In this document: piece after piece, positions 10,933 to 20,443 of the stretch
Layout: every line of letters begins with the position of its first letter
Position numbering within the stretch: the first letter of the stretch is position 1
Source: Halodesulfovibrio sp.
GTDB taxonomy: Bacteria > Desulfobacterota > Desulfovibrionia > Desulfovibrionales > Desulfovibrionaceae
Direction: 5' to 3'
Length of the DNA: 64,000 bases
Assembly (NCBI RefSeq): GCF_015482765.1
Contig: NZ_JADMLB010000050.1
Coordinates: 62,001-126,000, forward strand
The notes under the pieces: model-generated
Seen by the model: only the letters and a program-made list of their open reading frames with translations
Databases searched by the model: none
What the model was told of the DNA's origin: nothing
Program-made: the position numbers and the translations under genes

Positions 10933-12072
10933 ATGTCCGACGCAGACCGCCGCCGAATGTATATTTTTCTGCTTGTTATGACCGTTGCAGTTGCTGCGGG
11001 CTTCCAAGCATGGCGCACTCTCTACAATAACTTTGCAGTAGATGTAGTAGGACTCACAGGGCAGCAGATTGGTATCATTCAATCCGTCCGAGAAATTCCG
11101 GGTTTTCTTGCCCTGCTTGTCATTTACCTTCTGCTCTTCATTGCTGAACACCGCCTTGCCCCTATATCTATAGCCATTCTAGGACTTGGAGTGGGGCTGA
11201 CCGGTTCAATGCCAACGTACCACGGCATGCTTATCACCACACTCATCATGAGTTTCGGTTTTCATTACTATGAAACGGTGAACCAATCCCTTACCCTCCA
11301 ATACTTTGACCTGAAAGAAGCACCAGTCATTATGGGAAGACTACGGGCAATGGGGTCGGCAACAAACCTTGTTGTCGGTGGTGCAATTTTCTTACTCAGC
11401 ATGGCACTCGATTTTAAAGAGCTGTTCTGGCTGTTCGGTATTATTGTAATTTTGGCAGCTTGCTGGTGCCTTACCCAAAACCCGACTTCAGATAATGTTG
11501 TTCCGCAACATAAAAAAATGGTTTTCCGCTGGCGCTACTGGCTGTTTTACCTGCTCAACTTTTTTGCAGGTGCACGTCGTCAGATCTTTGTTGCGTTTGC
11601 TGTCTTCCTTATGGTCGAGAAATTTAAATTCACCATTCAGGAAGTTACTATTCTGTTTATCGTTAACAACATCATTAACTGGTGGCTTTCTCCTGCTATT
11701 GGCAGAGCCGTTAACAAATTCGGCGAACGTAAAGTGCTTTCGCTGGAATATGCAGCCATGGTTGTTGTTTTTATTTCGTATGCATATGTTGAATCAAAAA
11801 TGCTTGTGGCGTTTCTCTATGTTCTCGACCACATCTTTTTTAACTTCTCACTTGCCATCAAATCATATTTCCAAAAAATTGCAGACCCTTCAGACATTGC
11901 TCCCTCAATGGCAGTCAGCTTTACCATCAACCACATTGCGGCTGTTATAATTCCTGCCTTGGGAGGCATGCTCTGGATGGTTGATTATAAAATTCCATTT
12001 ATTGCAGCAGCAGGAATTGCCTGTATCTCGCTCTTCCTTGTGCAGTTTATCCGCACACCGGATGTAAACTGA
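10933..12072 (+). CDS. Major facilitator superfamily transporter
   Basis: A 379-residue integral membrane protein with roughly 10-12 hydrophobic segments in the MFS pattern (N-terminal FLLVMTVAVAAGFQAWRTLYNNF, a central cytoplasmic loop near residues 180-200). No substrate motif was recognised. The longer in-frame extension to 10840 was rejected because TGGAG precedes the ATG at 10933 and the extension has no ribosome binding site. Confidence 0.82.
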   Translation: MSDADRRRMYIFLLVMTVAVAAGFQAWRTLYNNFAVDVVGLTGQQIGIIQSVREIPGFLALLVIYLLLFIAEHRLAPISIAILGLGVGLTGSMPTYHGMLITTLIMSFGFHYYETVNQSLTLQYFDLKEAPVIMGRLRAMGSATNLVVGGAIFLLSMALDFKELFWLFGIIVILAACWCLTQNPTSDNVVPQHKKMVFRWRYWLFYLLNFFAGARRQIFVAFAVFLMVEKFKFTIQEVTILFIVNNIINWWLSPAIGRAVNKFGERKVLSLEYAAMVVVFISYAYVESKMLVAFLYVLDHIFFNFSLAIKSYFQKIADPSDIAPSMAVSFTINHIAAVIIPALGGMLWMVDYKIPFIAAAGIACISLFLVQFIRTPDVN

Positions 12073-12151
12073 TACAAGGCACCACTGACATTACTCAAAG
12101 TACATGCTACACAAACTCATGCTGCATATAACACGACATAAGGAGAAACCG

Positions 12152-12646
12152 GTGAAACGTATATTCTACTTCGTACTTATTTGTATTTTAAGCATCGCTC
12201 TTCCTGCTTTTGCAGAAGAAGCTCCAAAAACAACCAAGGCGCCACAAGCAAGTCAGGCTAGCAAACCAAAAGCTGACACTCCGGCTCCGGTAACATCCCG
12301 CACAACTCCGATTTTTATCGGACAAGCAGGAGCAGATAACTTAGGCTCCATGCTTGCGTTTGAACTCAAAAGCGCATGCAACACTTCCAGCCTGTTCAAA
12401 ATGACAGGGGAAGATGTTCCAAAAATTACTGTTATGATCACAACCATGTCAGAATTTGCAGATCGACCTGCAATCGGCTCTGTGTACAGTATTGTGTGGG
12501 TCTTTTCTGAGAACTCAAACAACCTGAAATATTTCCTCGCTCAGGACACTGGTATCGTAACCGCAGACAACGTCAAAATGCTTGCAACATCCATCGCAAA
12601 CAAAACTGACCAGATAGCTTTGCAATACGGGTACTTGTTTGAATAA
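12152..12646 (+). CDS. Small secreted/periplasmic protein of unknown function
   Basis: About 164 residues from a GTG preceded by AAGGAG. The first 22 residues form a signal peptide (KRIFYFVLICILSIALPAFA, likely cleaved before EEAP). A Pro/Lys/Ala/Ser-rich linker (about residues 24-50) follows, then a compact domain with no recognised family. An upstream in-frame ATG at 12104 lacks a ribosome binding site and would bury the signal peptide. Confidence 0.65.
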   Translation: MKRIFYFVLICILSIALPAFAEEAPKTTKAPQASQASKPKADTPAPVTSRTTPIFIGQAGADNLGSMLAFELKSACNTSSLFKMTGEDVPKITVMITTMSEFADRPAIGSVYSIVWVFSENSNNLKYFLAQDTGIVTADNVKMLATSIANKTDQIALQYGYLFE

Positions 12647-12680
12647 CAACGCCCTTTTGAACCGTGTTAAAAAAAGCAAA

Positions 12681-12713
12681 GGAGCAGTGATTTTTTTCAC
12701 TGCTCCTTTTTTT
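12681..12713 (+). terminator. Intrinsic terminator after the secreted protein
   Basis: Perfect 10-bp stem (12681-12690 with 12697-12706), a T-only loop and seven T after it. Confidence 0.92.
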
Positions 12714-12918
12714 ATGGTTATTCTTGGTTAGTTATAGTTATCTATTTCCTTAGTATAAAATGATATTCAATTAATTCAGCTAGTAATGCTAAGCATTTTT
12801 TCAATGTGCCATTTTGGAAGCAGGTATTTTTGGTTTCCTTTAGTCAGAAAATATGGTTACACCTCTTTTTATTCCTGAACAGGACTAAGAATAACTTAAA
12901 ATGACGATGGAGCTTGTA
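12714..12918. promoter_or_regulatory. tup operon leader
   Basis: AT-rich 205-bp leader. It holds a short direct repeat, TAGTTA twice in tandem near 12730-12741, that could be part of an operator. Tungstate-responsive repressors of tup genes are known in Desulfovibrio, but this site was not matched to one. No Moco/tungsten riboswitch core was recognised. Confidence 0.3.
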
Positions 12919-13740
12919 ATGAAAAAATTTGCTGCTTTACTTCTCGCATTAGCACTGCTCGTGCCTGCTATGGCACAGGCAAAAGATAAAGTACTGATGA
13001 TGGCGACAACCACAAGTACTGACAACACAGGTCTGCTTGATGAACTTATGCCTGAATTTACCAAAGACTCCGGCATTGATATCCGCTGGACAGCCATCGG
13101 CACAGGTAAAGCTCTCGCAATGGGACGCAACTGCGATGTTGACGTTCTGCTTGTTCACGCTCCGGGTGCTGAAAAGAAATTTGTTAAAAACGGCCACGGC
13201 GTAGACCGTACCCAACTCATGTACAACGATTTTGTTATCGTAGGCCCAGCTGCTGACCCTGCTCAGGTTAAAGGTATGCCTGTAGAAAAAGCACTGAAAG
13301 CTATCGCAAAAGCTAAAGCTCCATTTGCTTCCCGTGGCGATAACTCCGGCACAAACAAAAAAGAAATTTCTCTCTGGAAAGCTGCAGGCATGGCAGTGCC
13401 AGATAAAGCAGACTGGTACATGCAGCTTGGTCAGGGCATGCTCAAAACCCTGAACGCAGCAGCTCAGAAAGGCGCTTACACAATGACCGACCGCGGTACT
13501 TGGATTAAGTACATGGACGTAAACAAAGGTAAGACACCGTTGAAAATCGTAGTAGAAGGCGATAAAGTACTCTTTAACCAGTACAGTGCTATTGCTATCA
13601 ACCCTGCTGTTTGCCCTAATGCAAAAGTAGAACTTGCTAACGAATTCATCGCATGGATGGCTTCCCCTAAAGCACAGAAAGCAATCGGCGACTTCCGTCT
13701 TCTCGGCAAACAGCTCTTTACTCCTAACGCAGGAAAGTAA
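12919..13740 (+). CDS. tupA: Tungstate ABC transporter, substrate-binding protein
   Basis: Periplasmic oxyanion-binding protein of 273 residues. A clean signal peptide (residues 1-21, ending AMAQA) precedes the binding domain with the family hallmark ATTTSTDNTGLLDELMP; the Thr/Ser run contacts the oxyanion. SRGDNSGTNKKE and the C-terminal AFWMASP-like region EFIAWMASPKAQKAI also fit. Tungstate rather than molybdate is inferred from this TupA pattern. The ATG at 12919 was chosen over 12901 because ATGGAGCTTGTA provides the ribosome binding site. A hairpin terminator separates it from tupB. Confidence 0.93.
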   Translation: MKKFAALLLALALLVPAMAQAKDKVLMMATTTSTDNTGLLDELMPEFTKDSGIDIRWTAIGTGKALAMGRNCDVDVLLVHAPGAEKKFVKNGHGVDRTQLMYNDFVIVGPAADPAQVKGMPVEKALKAIAKAKAPFASRGDNSGTNKKEISLWKAAGMAVPDKADWYMQLGQGMLKTLNAAAQKGAYTMTDRGTWIKYMDVNKGKTPLKIVVEGDKVLFNQYSAIAINPAVCPNAKVELANEFIAWMASPKAQKAIGDFRLLGKQLFTPNAGK

Positions 13741-13767
13741 TGTGCTTTTGCACTTATAGACTTTGCT

Positions 13768-13795
13768 GGGGTGGCTCGTGCCACCCCTTTTTTTT
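13768..13795 (+). terminator. Intra-operon terminator between tupA and tupB
   Basis: Perfect 8-bp GC-rich stem (13768-13775 with 13780-13787), TCGT loop and eight T. It lies 14 bp before the tupB start. Partial readthrough would give more binding protein than permease, the usual stoichiometry for ABC importers. Confidence 0.88.
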
Positions 13796-13809
13796 GGCAA
13801 GGAGATTAC

Positions 13810-14505
13810 ATGGGTTTCATTTATGAAGGTCTTCTCAAAGCGTTTGAACTGCTTTTCAACGGCAATCCGGAAACATGGTCAGCCGTCTACATTACGCTTT
13901 GTGTATCATCCCTCTCTATATTTTTTACAATCCTTCTGGGTGCTCCCCTCGGCTTTGTTCTCGGCTATTGCCGCTTCAAAGGACGAGAAACATTACGCAT
14001 GATTACAGACACCCTGCTTTCCTTCCCCACTGTTGTTATCGGCCTGCTTGTCTATTCTCTGGTTTCCAGACAAGGGCCACTCGGAGATTACGGTTTACTC
14101 TTCACCCTTCCGGGCATTGCCATTGGTCAAGTCATGCTCGGTATGCCTATTGTTGTTGCAATGGTGGCAAACGCTGTAGAAAACTCCGACTCCGGCATGA
14201 AAGATACGCTCCTTACCCTTGGAGCAGATAACATACAGGTTCTTAAGGCCACCTTGTGGGAAACCCGTTACCATCTCATGCTTGCAGGCGTTGCAGCCTA
14301 TGGACGAATCGTATCAGAAATAGGCATTTCCATGATGGTCGGCGGCAATATCAAATGGCATACCCGAACTATTACAACAGCCATCGCACTGGAGACAGGT
14401 AAAGGGGAATTTGCAATGGGCATAGCCCTTGGCGTAGTTCTACTTATAATCGCCTTCGGTGTTAACTTCAGTGTCGCAAAACTCAAACGTCGCGCGGGGC
14501 AATAA
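13810..14505 (+). CDS. tupB: Tungstate ABC transporter, permease
   Basis: A 231-residue inner-membrane permease with about five membrane helices and the BPD-type coupling-loop region around TLGADNIQVLKATLWETRYHLMLAGV. The start is the ATG after AAGGAG; the longer reading from 13771 would run through the terminator stem. Its stop is 1 bp before tupC. Confidence 0.92.
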   Translation: MGFIYEGLLKAFELLFNGNPETWSAVYITLCVSSLSIFFTILLGAPLGFVLGYCRFKGRETLRMITDTLLSFPTVVIGLLVYSLVSRQGPLGDYGLLFTLPGIAIGQVMLGMPIVVAMVANAVENSDSGMKDTLLTLGADNIQVLKATLWETRYHLMLAGVAAYGRIVSEIGISMMVGGNIKWHTRTITTAIALETGKGEFAMGIALGVVLLIIAFGVNFSVAKLKRRAGQ

Positions 14506-14506
14506 C

Positions 14507-15163
14507 ATGTCACTGTATCAGCTTTCCAACATTGTGCAGACATACGGCGGCCGCCCTGTTCTCACCATAGACTCTTTAGAATTAACAGCAGGCTCCATTA
14601 CAGGAATCTTTGGTCCTAACGGCAGCGGAAAATCTACGCTGATGCGTATGCTTGCCTTTTTAGAAGCACCGCAACAGGGAACCATTCACTTTAATGGTAA
14701 CGCCACATCTATTACGGAAACATCATTACGTAGAGAAGTTACCCTGCTGACCCAGCAGCCCTACCTGCTCAAACGGTCTGTGAAAGAAAATATTGAATAC
14801 GGCCTGCACGTCCGAGGTCTAAAATCCACTTCCGGTATCGCTGCTGATGCTCTTGAGGAAGTAGGGCTCAGTGCAGAGAAATTCCTTTCCAGACAATGGT
14901 TCGAACTTTCCGGCGGTGAAGCACAGCGAGTAGCATTGGCTGCACGTCTTGCAGTCAATCCCAGTGTACTACTTATGGACGAACCTACATCTTCGCTGGA
15001 TGAAGAATCTACTGAACGAATTAGAAATGCAGCATTGCGTGCAAAAAATGAACGGAGAACAAGCCTTATTATTGTTTCACATGATAGAGAATGGCTAACA
15101 TCTGTTTCTGATAGCACTGTACTTATTCGCAACGGAAAAATAGAATCCACGCAATGTGGATAG
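14507..15163 (+). CDS. tupC: Tungstate ABC transporter, ATPase
   Basis: A 218-residue ABC ATPase energising TupAB. Walker A GPNGSGKST, Q-loop LLTQQPYLL, signature LSGGEAQRVALA, Walker B LLMDEPTSSLD and the switch His (IVSHDREW) are all present. It is short for an ABC ATPase, without a C-terminal regulatory extension. It starts one base after the tupB stop. Confidence 0.93.
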   Translation: MSLYQLSNIVQTYGGRPVLTIDSLELTAGSITGIFGPNGSGKSTLMRMLAFLEAPQQGTIHFNGNATSITETSLRREVTLLTQQPYLLKRSVKENIEYGLHVRGLKSTSGIAADALEEVGLSAEKFLSRQWFELSGGEAQRVALAARLAVNPSVLLMDEPTSSLDEESTERIRNAALRAKNERRTSLIIVSHDREWLTSVSDSTVLIRNGKIESTQCG

Positions 15164-15204
15164 CGATATTTGTATCAACATTCCCTTTTACCACTATTGT
15201 GCCT

Positions 15205-15244
15205 GTGCACTCACCATAGAATGCTATAGGAGCACTGTTTTTTT
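15205..15244 (+). terminator. Terminator of the tup operon
   Basis: Imperfect hairpin: GTGC (15205-15208) with GCAC (15232-15235), and an inner CCATAG/CTATAGG pairing, followed by seven T. Confidence 0.75.
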
Positions 15245-15354
15245 GTGTTCTTTCACACCCTTCCGCATCACAACACTTGTCGACTTCCCAGTAACCCGCT
15301 ATAGTCAACACTGCATAATTCTGGGCAGTAACATTTTTTTATCAGGTGATTTAC

Positions 15355-16521
15355 ATGGATGCTTTTACTTATAGTGCCCCTACTCAGGTAATTTTTGGTC
15401 AGGATGCAGTCGATCTCATCGGCTGGCATATTGTAAAAGAAGCGTCATCCGTTCTCCTCGTTATGGGAGGCGGCTCCGCACGAAAAAACGGTGCATACGA
15501 AGCTGCTACCCGTTCGTTACAGGAGGCTGGCGTAGACTGGACTGAGTTCTGGGGGATAAAACCCAACCCTTCACTTGAACAGATTGAGGCGGGTATCAAT
15601 ATAGCCCGTAAAGCAAGTGTAGGTGCAGTTCTCGGTATCGGTGGCGGCAGTGTTATTGACGCTGCAAAAGCTATTGCTGCCGGTTTCTACCTTGATGACT
15701 ACTGGGAACGTGTTGAGTCACGTAAAACTGTAGAGCGTTCATTACCTGTATATACTGTCGTTACGTTATCCGGCACCGGTTCAGAAATGAACGGAAAAGC
15801 TGTTATCACCAACGAACAGTTGCAGAAAAAATGGAGCCTTGGCGGCCATTGCATGATTCCTAAAGTCACAGCAATTGACCCTCTTTATCAGGTTCAAACA
15901 CCATGGCACCTCACAGCCGGAAGCGGCATTGATGCCATGACCCACATCATGGAAAACTATTTCCGTGGACGAATCTCTGACAAACGCACCGGATATTTTA
16001 ATGAAGAGACAACCCTTAATATTTGTGAAGGGCTGCTTATCTCTCTCATCAACTCCATGCATTCGCTGCAGCATGACCCTTCAAATTATGAAGCACGCGC
16101 CAACCTTGCATGGGCATCCTGCTTAAGTCTTAACGGTCTTACAGGCTGCGGCCTTTCCGGTGGAGACTGGACATCACATGCGCTGGAACATGCTCTTAGC
16201 GGACGCTTCCCGCATGTCCCGCACGGTGAAGGCCTAGCAGTCATCTTCCCTTCTTGGATGCAGCAGGTGTGTGCAAAAGCACCCGACATCTTTAACCGTT
16301 TTGCAGCAACAGTATGGGGACAGGACACCATTCAAGGCGGTATTGATGCCACCCGTGCAGCATTTTCAGCATGGGGCGCTCCGTCTCGTCTTTCCAGCTG
16401 GGGCGTAACAGAAGAGGATGTTCCACACCTCGTAGATAATGCCTTTGCCTACCGTGCTCTTGGTAGAATTGCTCCGTTAAGCAAAGATGATGTCGCAGAA
16501 ATTTTCATGCGCGTGCTGTAA
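15355..16521 (+). CDS. Iron-containing alcohol dehydrogenase
   Basis: A 388-residue group III NAD(P)-dependent alcohol dehydrogenase resembling the YqhD/BDH branch. The nucleotide-binding GIGGGSVIDAAKAIAAG and the metal-site blocks AGSGIDAMTHIMENYF and HALEHALSGRFPHVPHGEGLAV with their conserved His/Asp are visible. Likely roles are aldehyde reduction or ethanol/butanol oxidation in the cytoplasm. AGGTGA precedes the ATG at 15355. It has its own terminator, so it is probably monocistronic. Confidence 0.92.
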   Translation: MDAFTYSAPTQVIFGQDAVDLIGWHIVKEASSVLLVMGGGSARKNGAYEAATRSLQEAGVDWTEFWGIKPNPSLEQIEAGINIARKASVGAVLGIGGGSVIDAAKAIAAGFYLDDYWERVESRKTVERSLPVYTVVTLSGTGSEMNGKAVITNEQLQKKWSLGGHCMIPKVTAIDPLYQVQTPWHLTAGSGIDAMTHIMENYFRGRISDKRTGYFNEETTLNICEGLLISLINSMHSLQHDPSNYEARANLAWASCLSLNGLTGCGLSGGDWTSHALEHALSGRFPHVPHGEGLAVIFPSWMQQVCAKAPDIFNRFAATVWGQDTIQGGIDATRAAFSAWGAPSRLSSWGVTEEDVPHLVDNAFAYRALGRIAPLSKDDVAEIFMRVL

Positions 16522-16550
16522 TAATTCACGACTGCCCAACTAACAATAAA

Positions 16551-16584
16551 AGCCATCATCACTGAAGTGATGATGGCTTTTTTA
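16551..16584. terminator. Bidirectional terminator between convergent genes
   Basis: A 13-bp perfect stem (16551-16563 with 16566-16578) with A before and T after, lying between the dehydrogenase (+) and the secreted protein (-). Confidence 0.9.
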
Positions 16585-16606
16585 CATTCTGAAAAACACA
16601 AAAATA

Positions 16607-17599
16607 TTATCCGATAACAGATGATACCGCGATCTCTCGCAACGTCTCGTAGTATTTTCTAAAAATCGATTCCTGTTCAAATGCAGGCAGTGCTTTAGTC
16701 CCGCTCACACCGGATTCAAAAACAAGCACGGTACCGTCCACAAGCATATACCAGTTGTAATAAAAACCAGCACCATGGGATTCACTCCCTTTTGTTGAGA
16801 ACATAACCCAAATGCTTTGCGTATTCCCAAGACGCTGAACACCTTGAGCCAGCAGCTCAACGGCTCCATACTGCTTCTCAAGAATCTCTGTAGAAACTCT
16901 ACGCTGCAACTCCTGCATCACAGCACTCTCTGTGCGGACACGCTTAGCGGGTTCATACTGTATGGAAAAAAATGGAATACCGTTGCCGAACGCACTTCGG
17001 TACTGTGTCTTTTTTGTGCTGCTTTCCGCAACAGCTTTTCCCCATGTTTTGGGAATAGAGAGCCGACAGGTTCGCTTTTTCCCGCTTGCTCTCCACTGAT
17101 ACCTGACTGTGGAAACAAGCCCGTCAGTAAATTCCTGTTCGGGATTTACACGATACTTCTCCGAGTGGAACAGCGCTGTTTGAGCTAATGTCTGTGGTAA
17201 ACCTTCTTGAGAATATCCCTGCACTGTTTCAGCTAAAGCAAGACAAGGAGAACAACCGGATGACAGCGTATATTTTTGCTTATTAGCATCAAGCAACGCA
17301 GCATCATACTCTAAAAAATCTATTACTTCATAATGCTCATTACGAATGGATGAAACAGCATCCCCGAGCAATACAGAAAATGTTCCCGACGCATTTTCAA
17401 ATACTGCTGCATACTCAGGGCAAATACTGCAACAAATTTCCAACCCTTGAGTATGATCCGTATAAAATTCATAAAGTTCCATATCTATATCACGCATGAC
17501 GGCTGTCCGTTCTAAACGAACATCACCTGCCAACGCCTGTACCGGCATAAAGCAAAGCAACAAAACAATCATGATCATGTAGTCGACAACACGCTTCAC
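16607..17599 (-). CDS. Secreted protein of unknown function, Cys-rich N-terminal half
   Basis: About 330 residues beginning with a signal peptide (hydrophobic IMIVLLLCFMPVQALAG). The N-terminal half contains clustered cysteines (EICCSICPEY and SSGCSPCLAL, a CxxC), suggesting disulfide or metal binding in the periplasm. The C-terminal half has no recognised motif. The GTG at 17599 is preferred because GGAGGGGAGCT precedes it; an ATG at 17620 gives seven more residues. It is monocistronic and convergent with the alcohol dehydrogenase. Confidence 0.7.
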   Translation of the reverse strand: MKRVVDYMIMIVLLLCFMPVQALAGDVRLERTAVMRDIDMELYEFYTDHTQGLEICCSICPEYAAVFENASGTFSVLLGDAVSSIRNEHYEVIDFLEYDAALLDANKQKYTLSSGCSPCLALAETVQGYSQEGLPQTLAQTALFHSEKYRVNPEQEFTDGLVSTVRYQWRASGKKRTCRLSIPKTWGKAVAESSTKKTQYRSAFGNGIPFFSIQYEPAKRVRTESAVMQELQRRVSTEILEKQYGAVELLAQGVQRLGNTQSIWVMFSTKGSESHGAGFYYNWYMLVDGTVLVFESGVSGTKALPAFEQESIFRKYYETLREIAVSSVIG

Positions 17600-17868
17600 A
17601 GCTCCCCTCCACCACGACAAATCGATTCAAACCATGCAATAAAGACGTTCTTACATAGCATTATTCCCTTTAAAAAATAAATAGTTAATTCAAGGTTATC
17701 TTGACCCTGTGCATATTCGCACACTTTCTTTTACAACCCTGTATTCTGCAAAGGTTTATGCCACCACTTCACAGGTCTTAAGTTAATGTATATAGAGTCT
17801 GTGGCGATGGCGCAGAGCGTCCATCCACACATTCACCGGTACAATGAACCGGACTTAAAGGGGCCGTC

Positions 17869-18921
17869 ATGGTTAATATTCTTGATCTCTCATATGAAGA
17901 GCTTGAAGAGTTTCTTGTAGAACTCGGAGAAAAAAAATTCCGCACCAAGCAGGTTTGGCAGTGGCTGTGGAATAAATATGTTCAATCTTTTGACGAGATG
18001 ACAAACATCTCCAAAGCCGTTCGCGCACGTCTGCATGAAGAAGCATACATCCGCTGGCCGGAAGTTGTGACCTCTCAGAAAAGCAAGGACGGAACAATCA
18101 AGTTTCTTTTAAAGCTGCATGACGGTGCTCTTGTTGAAACGGTACTCATCCCGGGCTCAAAAGGTCGTTATTCCCAGTGTCTTTCCTGTCAGGTGGGCTG
18201 TGCTATGGCATGTACCTTCTGCTCCACAGGCACAATGGGCTTCAAACGCAATATGACCCAAAGTGAAATCCTCGGTCAGGTTCTTGTGGCACGCCATTAC
18301 CTTAATGACGTTGCTGAACGCCCGATCCTCCGTAATATCGTGTTCATGGGCATGGGTGAGCCATTGTTAAACCTTGAGAACCTTCTCAAGTCTCTTAACA
18401 CAATGCACAGCACCCTCGGACTGGCATTCTCACCACGCCGCGTAACGGTTTCCACATGCGGCATCCAGAAAGGCCTCTACGAACTCGGTGAGTCCGGTCT
18501 TGCCTTCCTTGCAGTTTCCCTGCACGCACCAAATCAGGAAGTCCGAGCCCAAATTATGCCGAAAGCAGCCCGCTGGAAGCTTGATGACTTCATGAATGCC
18601 CTGAAGAATTACCCGCTTAAAACACGCGAGAGAATCACCTACGAATACCTTCTTCTCGGCGGTGTAAACGACTCAGTGGAAGATGCACGTGAACTCGTAA
18701 AATTGATTTCACAAACTAAATCCAAGCTGAACCTTATTGTTTACAACCCGTCTGAAGGTGACCCGTACAAAGCTCCATCTGAAGAAGCTGTTCTGAAATT
18801 CCAGAAAGTTCTTTGGGACAAAGGCGTAACCGCGATCATCCGCCAGTCTAAAGGCGCAGACATCAAAGCCGCCTGCGGTCAGCTTGTTGCTGATCAGAGT
18901 AAAAAAGAAAACGAATGCTAA
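17869..18921 (+). CDS. rlmN: Dual-specificity 23S rRNA/tRNA adenine-C2 methyltransferase RlmN
   Basis: Radical-SAM enzyme that methylates A2503 of 23S rRNA and A37 of some tRNAs. The 350-residue protein carries the 4Fe-4S cluster motif CAMACTFC, the GMGEPLLN block and a C-terminal Cys in KAACGQL, the methyl-carrier position. An inverted repeat (17836-17840 with 17848-17852) lies just before the ribosome binding site AAAGGGG. Confidence 0.96.
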   Translation: MVNILDLSYEELEEFLVELGEKKFRTKQVWQWLWNKYVQSFDEMTNISKAVRARLHEEAYIRWPEVVTSQKSKDGTIKFLLKLHDGALVETVLIPGSKGRYSQCLSCQVGCAMACTFCSTGTMGFKRNMTQSEILGQVLVARHYLNDVAERPILRNIVFMGMGEPLLNLENLLKSLNTMHSTLGLAFSPRRVTVSTCGIQKGLYELGESGLAFLAVSLHAPNQEVRAQIMPKAARWKLDDFMNALKNYPLKTRERITYEYLLLGGVNDSVEDARELVKLISQTKSKLNLIVYNPSEGDPYKAPSEEAVLKFQKVLWDKGVTAIIRQSKGADIKAACGQLVADQSKKENEC

Positions 18922-18927
18922 AAAAAA

Positions 18928-18957
18928 GCCCGAAGCAAAAGCTTCGGGCTTCTTTTT
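18928..18957 (+). terminator. Intrinsic terminator after rlmN
   Basis: Nine-bp perfect stem (18928-18936 with 18941-18949), AAAA loop, A-run before and T-rich run after. It probably serves the convergent YihY gene as well. Confidence 0.92.
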
Positions 18958-18984
18958 TATGAAATACAGCGGGACTGACCTCTG

Positions 18985-20310
18985 CTATCCTTTCAGTTCT
19001 GATAACGTGCAGTCGTTGCCGCTTGCCAACTGTTCATAGAGCGTATCCACGATAGCCGCGGAATCTGGCTGTCCCTGTAATGAATACTGCATTACACGCT
19101 CAGGATGGTGATATGAAACAGCGGTAATAACATCAGATACTTTTGTGGAATTGGCAGGTCTTGCTAAAATATAGGTTACGTCATCAGCTTCTATTTTTGC
19201 AACAAACCCTTTTTCTTCCAGCACTGCTAAAATATCTTCAATAAGAAGCTGCGAAACTTGAAGTTGAGTGCTCAACACCTCAACTCGCACCGCCCCTTCA
19301 TTTTCTTCATAATTTTTTGCTAAAACCGCCATTACAGCAGTCGCAAGAATCGACTTCTCGTAACAGCTTGTTTTGCCGGCCAGCATCTTGTCTTCTTCGG
19401 TGGAGCCATATTGAATCGCATAGCAAATCTCCACACCGAACAGCACAATCAACCAACTGATGTAAATCCAAACTAAAAAGAGCGGGAACTGCGCAAAGCT
19501 TCCATAGATAATGTTGTAATTATTTGCACCCACCAAATATGAAATATAGACGTTCTCAACACATTTCCACAGCACTACCCCGACAAAAGCTCCCACAAGA
19601 GCACTCCGCGCCTGCACTTTCAAATTCGGGATAAAGGCATACGCAAAAAACAGTAAAAACCAGATCATTACCGTCGGAATCAATTTCAACAACTGAAAAT
19701 ATACAAAGTTTACCGCATCAATACTCAACAATCCTTGCAGAATAGAGTCATGCTGCATGGTCACACTTAAACTTACGGCAATACCTAAAAAGACAGGCGC
19801 AACCAGAACTATAGAAAAGAAATCTGTAAATTTGCGCCACATGGTTCGCCCATGTTTCACATTCCAAATCTGGTTAAATGCTGCCTCAATGTTTCCCATT
19901 AAGGAAATAACAGTAAACAACAGTGTGCCTACTCCAATCACACCAAGGGTCGTTACATTCGTATTGTTCACATACTGTAAAAGGTAATCGACTGCTTCCT
20001 TGTTCCCTGCAGAGGCGTTCAGCAGTATATAACGCAACGTTTCGCTATTCTGCACCCCAAGTCCTTTGGAGATGGCAAATACGACAGCAAGAAATGGCAC
20101 AATAGAAAGAATCGTTGTGTAAGCAAGTGCAGTCGCCCGCAACATACAATTGTCCAATAAAAAACCGTTGAAGATTACAGAGAGTCGTCTGCAAAAAATG
20201 ACTGCTCTTCTTTGTACCAACGGTAATTCATTAAGATCTACACGCCACATCCCTCTTGTTACAAACTGTATAGCCGAAGATATATGACTCTTGGTAAAAA
20301 CGCGCCCCAT
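18985..20310 (-). CDS. YihY/BrkB-family inner-membrane protein
   Basis: A 441-residue YihY (formerly 'ribonuclease BN') family protein. About six membrane helices occupy residues 30-300, including the family stretch RATALAYTTILSIVPFLAVVFAISKG, GNIEAAFNQIWNV and YKLIPN-like AYAFIPNLKV. The soluble C-terminal 130 residues resemble a winged-helix region (VLSTQLQVSQLLIEDILAVLEEKGFV). Function is not established. The ATG at 20310 after TAGGA was preferred to a TTG at 20325. Confidence 0.85.
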   Translation of the reverse strand: MGRVFTKSHISSAIQFVTRGMWRVDLNELPLVQRRAVIFCRRLSVIFNGFLLDNCMLRATALAYTTILSIVPFLAVVFAISKGLGVQNSETLRYILLNASAGNKEAVDYLLQYVNNTNVTTLGVIGVGTLLFTVISLMGNIEAAFNQIWNVKHGRTMWRKFTDFFSIVLVAPVFLGIAVSLSVTMQHDSILQGLLSIDAVNFVYFQLLKLIPTVMIWFLLFFAYAFIPNLKVQARSALVGAFVGVVLWKCVENVYISYLVGANNYNIIYGSFAQFPLFLVWIYISWLIVLFGVEICYAIQYGSTEEDKMLAGKTSCYEKSILATAVMAVLAKNYEENEGAVRVEVLSTQLQVSQLLIEDILAVLEEKGFVAKIEADDVTYILARPANSTKVSDVITAVSYHHPERVMQYSLQGQPDSAAIVDTLYEQLASGNDCTLSELKG

Positions 20311-20443
20311 AGTATATCCTACCAACTGCTTAATGTGTTATATTCAGTAGCTGTAAGCCTACATGGTGAAGCTTGACTCCACAACATCATTGTAAAACAA
20401 TATCTCGAAACAAAAGGGTTTTTGATTATATTAGGAGTATTGC

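Noticed and set aside
12949-13800. 283-codon open frame antisense to tupA
   Set aside because: Same reasoning: shadow of a biased coding strand, Cys/Phe/Val-rich, no motifs, and it would run through the tupA-tupB terminator.
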